From Halomonas sp. LR3S48 (GTDB taxonomy: Bacteria; Pseudomonadota; Gammaproteobacteria; Pseudomonadales; Halomonadaceae), in assembly GCF_025725665.1 (NCBI RefSeq), contig NZ_CP107009.1, positions 3,410,001 through 3,474,000 of the forward strand: a stretch of DNA of 64,000 nt, read 5' to 3'. A program made the position numbers and the translations under genes. Every line of letters starts with the position of its first letter. Position 1 is the first letter of the stretch. The notes below the pieces were generated by a model. It was not told where the DNA came from. It did no database searches and was given only the letters and a program-made list of their open reading frames with translations. Shown in pieces: positions 59,466 to 64,000 of this stretch.

Positions 59466-60599
59466 TCACATCCTGAAGGGCAAGGCCCGCTCGGCAGCCC
59501 GGCGATACGCCTCGACGTGACGACGCTCCTCGGCGCAGAAGCGATCCAGGGCATCGCGCAGCCCTGGATCGGCAATATAGTGCAGCGAACGCAGGCGCCT
59601 GGGTGCGAAGCCACGCGTGAGCTTGTGCTCACCCTGGGTGCCGGGATCGAAGCAGGTCAGATCGTGGGCCAGGCAGTGCTCGATACCCTGGTAGTAGCAC
59701 GCCTCGAAGTGCAGGCAGTCGGCCAGCACCTCGCTGCCCCAGTAGCGCCCGTAGAGTGTGCGACTGCCCTGCAGGCAGAGCGCAGCGGCGACTGGCTGAC
59801 CATCGAGGCGTGCCTGGATCAGCAGCAGTGCTTCAGGCATGGTGCGGCGCAGCCGCTGGAAGAAGTCGAGATTGAGATAGCCATGGCGGCCGCGTTCGAG
59901 GTAGGTGATTTCATAGCAGCGGAAGAAATGCTCGAGGTCGCTCACGCCGATCGCCTCGCCCGCCAGACGATGCAGACTCACGCCCTGCTCGGCCACCCTC
60001 CGGCGCTCCCGACGGATCGTCTTGCGTCGTTTCGCCGTCAAGGCGGAGAGAAAGCCCTCGAAGTCACCGTAGCCGTGGTCGTTCCACTGGAACTGCACGC
60101 CGTGGCGCACCAGCAGGTCTGGCCGCGCCGCGAGCCAGGCCTCGACCTCTGCGTCTTCGGCAAACAGCAGATGCCAGCTCGACAGCGTGCTGTCCTCCCA
60201 CGCCTCGGCCAGCACGTCGCGTGCCGCCAGTGGGTCGACATCAGGGGCCAGCGCCAACCGCGGGCCGGGCACCGGGGAAAAGGGGATCGCCGTGAGCCCC
60301 TTGGGGTAGTAGCGGCCGCCGGCCCCCTCCCAGGCATCGGCCCAGCTCCAGTCGAATACGTACTCGCCGTAGGAGTGGAACTTGCGATAGTGCGGCATGA
60401 CACCCACCAGGGTTTCACCACGCCACAGCGTCAAATGGTTCGGCACCCAGCCGGTCGACCGGCTTACCGCCCCGCTCGCCTCCAGCGCATGGAGGAACTC
60501 ATGGCGCAGGAATGGGTGATCATCGCCGACCAGGGCATTCCATTGCGTCGCCGCCACCGCCTCGATGGCAGGCAGCCGCTTGAGAATCAGCTCGGACAT
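59466..60599 (-). CDS. GNAT/FemAB-like acyltransferase, DUF482 family
   Basis: The 377-residue protein has the DUF482/FemAB-like fold with FLRHEFLHALEASGAVS, PHYRKFHSYGEYVFDWSWADA, AKRRKTIRRERRRV and CFDPGTQGEHKLTRGFAP. The family is related to FemAB peptidyltransferases of the cell envelope; the actual acceptor is unknown. The ATG at 60599 follows CAGGAATGCC; an upstream in-frame stretch overlaps the edd regulatory region. It is divergent from edd. Confidence 0.82.
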   Translation of the reverse strand: MSELILKRLPAIEAVAATQWNALVGDDHPFLRHEFLHALEASGAVSRSTGWVPNHLTLWRGETLVGVMPHYRKFHSYGEYVFDWSWADAWEGAGGRYYPKGLTAIPFSPVPGPRLALAPDVDPLAARDVLAEAWEDSTLSSWHLLFAEDAEVEAWLAARPDLLVRHGVQFQWNDHGYGDFEGFLSALTAKRRKTIRRERRRVAEQGVSLHRLAGEAIGVSDLEHFFRCYEITYLERGRHGYLNLDFFQRLRRTMPEALLLIQARLDGQPVAAALCLQGSRTLYGRYWGSEVLADCLHFEACYYQGIEHCLAHDLTCFDPGTQGEHKLTRGFAPRRLRSLHYIADPGLRDALDRFCAEERRHVEAYRRAAERALPFRM

Positions 60600-60693
60600 G
60601 GCATTCCTGTCGGGAAGGTAACCGAAGCGTCGGCTGACAACCGGCCGACGACGGCCTACATTGTGCCCAGACCCACCGATCCTTTTCCATCGC

Positions 60694-60708
60694 CGTAATA
60701 TAACTACA
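60694..60708. promoter_or_regulatory. HexR-like operator upstream of edd
   Basis: CGTAATATAACTACA matches 14 of 15 positions of TGTARTwwwAYTACA. A good -10 hexamer, TATAAC at 60699-60704, lies inside it, so binding there would repress edd transcription. In known systems HexR represses Entner-Doudoroff genes and is released by 2-keto-3-deoxy-6-phosphogluconate. Confidence 0.6.
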
Positions 60709-60757
60709 TACTTTCGGCCAGGCGCCTTCAAATTTGCCATGCGATGGGAGACAATTG

Positions 60758-60769
60758 TGTAAATTTACA
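60758..60769. promoter_or_regulatory. palindrome before edd
   Basis: TGTAAATTTACA is a perfect 12-bp palindrome, 27 bp before the edd start. It shares the TGTAA/TTACA arms of the HexR consensus but is three bases shorter. With TTGCCA at 60734-60739 it could also supply a -10 (TGTAAA). Its identity is open. Confidence 0.4.
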
Positions 60770-60795
60770 TTCTTCCAACGACGCGAGGTGCTCTC

Positions 60796-62678
<1,883 letters not shown>

Positions 62679-62682
<4 letters not shown>

Positions 62683-63647
62683 CGCGACCGGCCCTGATCG
62701 GCGACATCGGGGGCACCAATGCCCGTTTCGCCCTGGTCACTCCCGGCGAGTTCGAGCCCCACGACATCCTGGCGCTACCCTGCGCCGACTATCCCGGCCT
62801 GGTCGAGGCGGTGCGCGACTACCTGGCACGGGTCGGGCTGGATGCCGACTCGGCACCGCGCGAGGCGTGCCTGGCCTTCGCCTGCCCCATCGGCGACGAC
62901 CGGGTGACGATGACCAACAACCACTGGTCGTTTTCTCGCCGCGAAGCACAGGCGGCGCTCGCTCTCGATCGGCTGAAGGTCATCAACGACTTTACCGCCC
63001 AGGCCCTGGGCGTACCGCACCTCGCACACGACGAGCTGGTCGAGATCAAGCCGGGCGTTGCGCGCGAACACGCCGCCTGCCTGGTAATAGGCCCCGGCAC
63101 AGGCCTTGGAGTGGGCGGCATCTTTCCGGGCCGTAGAGCCTGGATTCCGCTCTCGACCGAGGGCGGCCACGTCACCTTCGCCCCGACCGACGAGCGCGAG
63201 CAGAACCTGCTGCGCCACTTCCGCAACCGCTACGGCCGGGTCTCGGTGGAACGCATCCTGTGCGGCCAGGGACTGCTCGATCTCTATATCGCCCATTGTT
63301 CGCTGAAGGGCCTCAATCCCAGCTGCAAGATGCCGGCCGAGGTCACCGCCGCCGCCACGGGTGGCGACGGTATTGCGCGTGATACCCTGCTGCGGTTTCT
63401 CAAGATCCTCGGTGACGTCTGCGGCGATGCGGCACTGACCATGGGGGCGCGGGGCGGGGTCTATCTATGTGGCGGCATCCTGCCACGGCTGCTGGACTGG
63501 CTGCCCCAGAGCCGCTTCGTGGAAGCCTTCACCGCCAAGGGCCGCATGAGCGATTACACTCGCGCCATCCCGGTACAAGTGGTCACTGCCGCCTGGCCGG
63601 GACTGTTGGGCGCTGCCGAGGCCCTGCGCAACGAAGAAGTGGAATAA
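62679..63647 (+). CDS. glk: glucokinase
   Basis: Glk phosphorylates glucose with ATP, the first step for feeding glucose into the Entner-Doudoroff route. The 322-residue product is of the E. coli Glk class: [12 protein letters not shown] (ATP/phosphate site), [30 protein letters not shown] (catalytic Asp), [13 protein letters not shown] and EGGHVTFAP. It overlaps edd by four bases and lies 14 bp before the mutarotase gene. Confidence 0.96.
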
Positions 63648-63661
63648 TCAAGGGAGAGCGA

Positions 63662-64000
63662 ATGATTCCGCAGAGCCTGCGAGCCCTGCTCGACGAGACC
63701 GACGGCCAGCGTGAGTGCGAATGGGCCGGCCGCCGCGTGTGGCTGGCACGCGAATCCTGGGGGGAGCTTGCCGTATCGCTGCAGGGCGCCCAGGTGCTTC
63801 ACTTTCTACCGGCGTCCGAAGCCACGCCAGTACCTGCGCCCACCCCCGCGCATGCCGAGGGCTCGCTCCCTAACGCGCCCGGCGCCGCGCGTACTAACGG
63901 GTCCGAAGACGAGCGTGCCAGTGCGCCCGAAGCCATGGGCGAGGGGGAAGAGGCGCTAGTGCCCGGCGGCTGGCTATGGGTCACGCCGACGCCCCAGGCG
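63662..64000 (+). CDS. D-hexose-6-phosphate mutarotase (5' part) with low-complexity insertion
   Basis: The 113 residues present before the window ends match the start of aldose-1-epimerase-like hexose-6-phosphate mutarotases (LAVSLQGAQVLHFLPA, then GGWLWVTPTPQA). In the family these two blocks are almost adjacent, but here about 50 residues (52-102), rich in Ala, Pro, Glu and Gly, separate them. The reading frame stays open. The enzyme interconverts alpha and beta anomers of glucose 6-phosphate. AAGGGAGAGCGA precedes the start. It is third in the edd-glk operon. Confidence 0.85.
   Translation, partial: MIPQSLRALLDETDGQRECEWAGRRVWLARESWGELAVSLQGAQVLHFLPASEATPVPAPTPAHAEGSLPNAPGAARTNGSEDERASAPEAMGEGEEALVPGGWLWVTPTPQA

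Overview
This is a 64 kb chromosomal segment of a GC-rich gammaproteobacterium. Gene content and order point to Halomonas or a close relative in the Halomonadaceae: a surE-pcm-DUF368-nlpD-rpoS block, an nrdR-ribD-ribBA-ribH-nusB-thiL-pgpA block, an Entner-Doudoroff edd-glk-mutarotase operon, a TRAP-TAXI transporter, many acidic proteins, and a short LOV protein very close to those of Pseudomonas. The assignment rests on recognised families, not on a database search. Nearly all of the window is ordinary single-copy housekeeping DNA. There is no prophage, insertion sequence with a transposase, CRISPR array, rRNA or tRNA gene.

Layout. 1-6.1 kb: end of a RidA protein, then leftward genes for an alpha/beta hydrolase, DsbB, glutathione synthesis (gshA) and Tex. 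6.1-9.5 kb: a DUF1127 protein divergent from a LysR regulator, a chemoreceptor with a sigma-28-like promoter, and an exported MsrB. 9.6-14.2 kb: pckA with an upstream HexR-like site, the heat-shock proteins HslO and HslR with YrfG, and NudE. 14.2-21 kb: an oxidoreductase, ilvD, and a TRAP-TAXI operon ending in a prephenate-dehydratase-like protein and carrying a 142-bp MITE-like element. 21-25 kb: an AsrA-type Lon with a sigma-32-like promoter, and a DUF945 protein. 25-30.5 kb: the riboflavin/thiamine/NrdR operon, in which a riboflavin synthase gene is not found and three 33-bp tandem repeats lie between ribD and ribBA. 30.6-35.5 kb: envelope copper and disulfide proteins, a sulfur cluster (persulfide dioxygenase plus two YeeE/YedE proteins) and a beta-CASP nuclease. 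35.6-46 kb: glyA, a secreted DUF945-like protein, the YbbAP/TesA locus, a DMT exporter, a SelW-like protein, an MFS carrier and the LOV photoreceptor. 46-52 kb: EttA, DUF1328, an LpxL-type acyltransferase, Alr and a TolC-family protein. 52-59.4 kb: an almost continuous leftward run ftsB-ispD-ispF-truD-surE-pcm-DUF368-nlpD-rpoS. 59.4-64 kb: an acyltransferase-like gene divergent from edd-glk-mutarotase.

How the parts fit. Two HexR-like palindromes, at pckA and at edd, suggest one regulator switching between gluconeogenesis and the Entner-Doudoroff route. Redox and stress handling recurs: GshA, DsbB, DsbG, MsrB, Hsp33, Hsp15, Lon, Pcm and RpoS. Many genes overlap by the ATGA type, which implies translational coupling. 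Many visible Rho-independent terminators mark operon ends.

No clearly new defence or biosynthetic system was found. The points most worth a second look are the MITE inside the TRAP operon, the tandem repeats where ribE would be expected, the prephenate-dehydratase-like partner of the transporter, the low-complexity insertion in the hexose-6-phosphate mutarotase, DUF368 inside the nlpD-rpoS operon, and the mutually overlapping start codons of ybbA and tesA.
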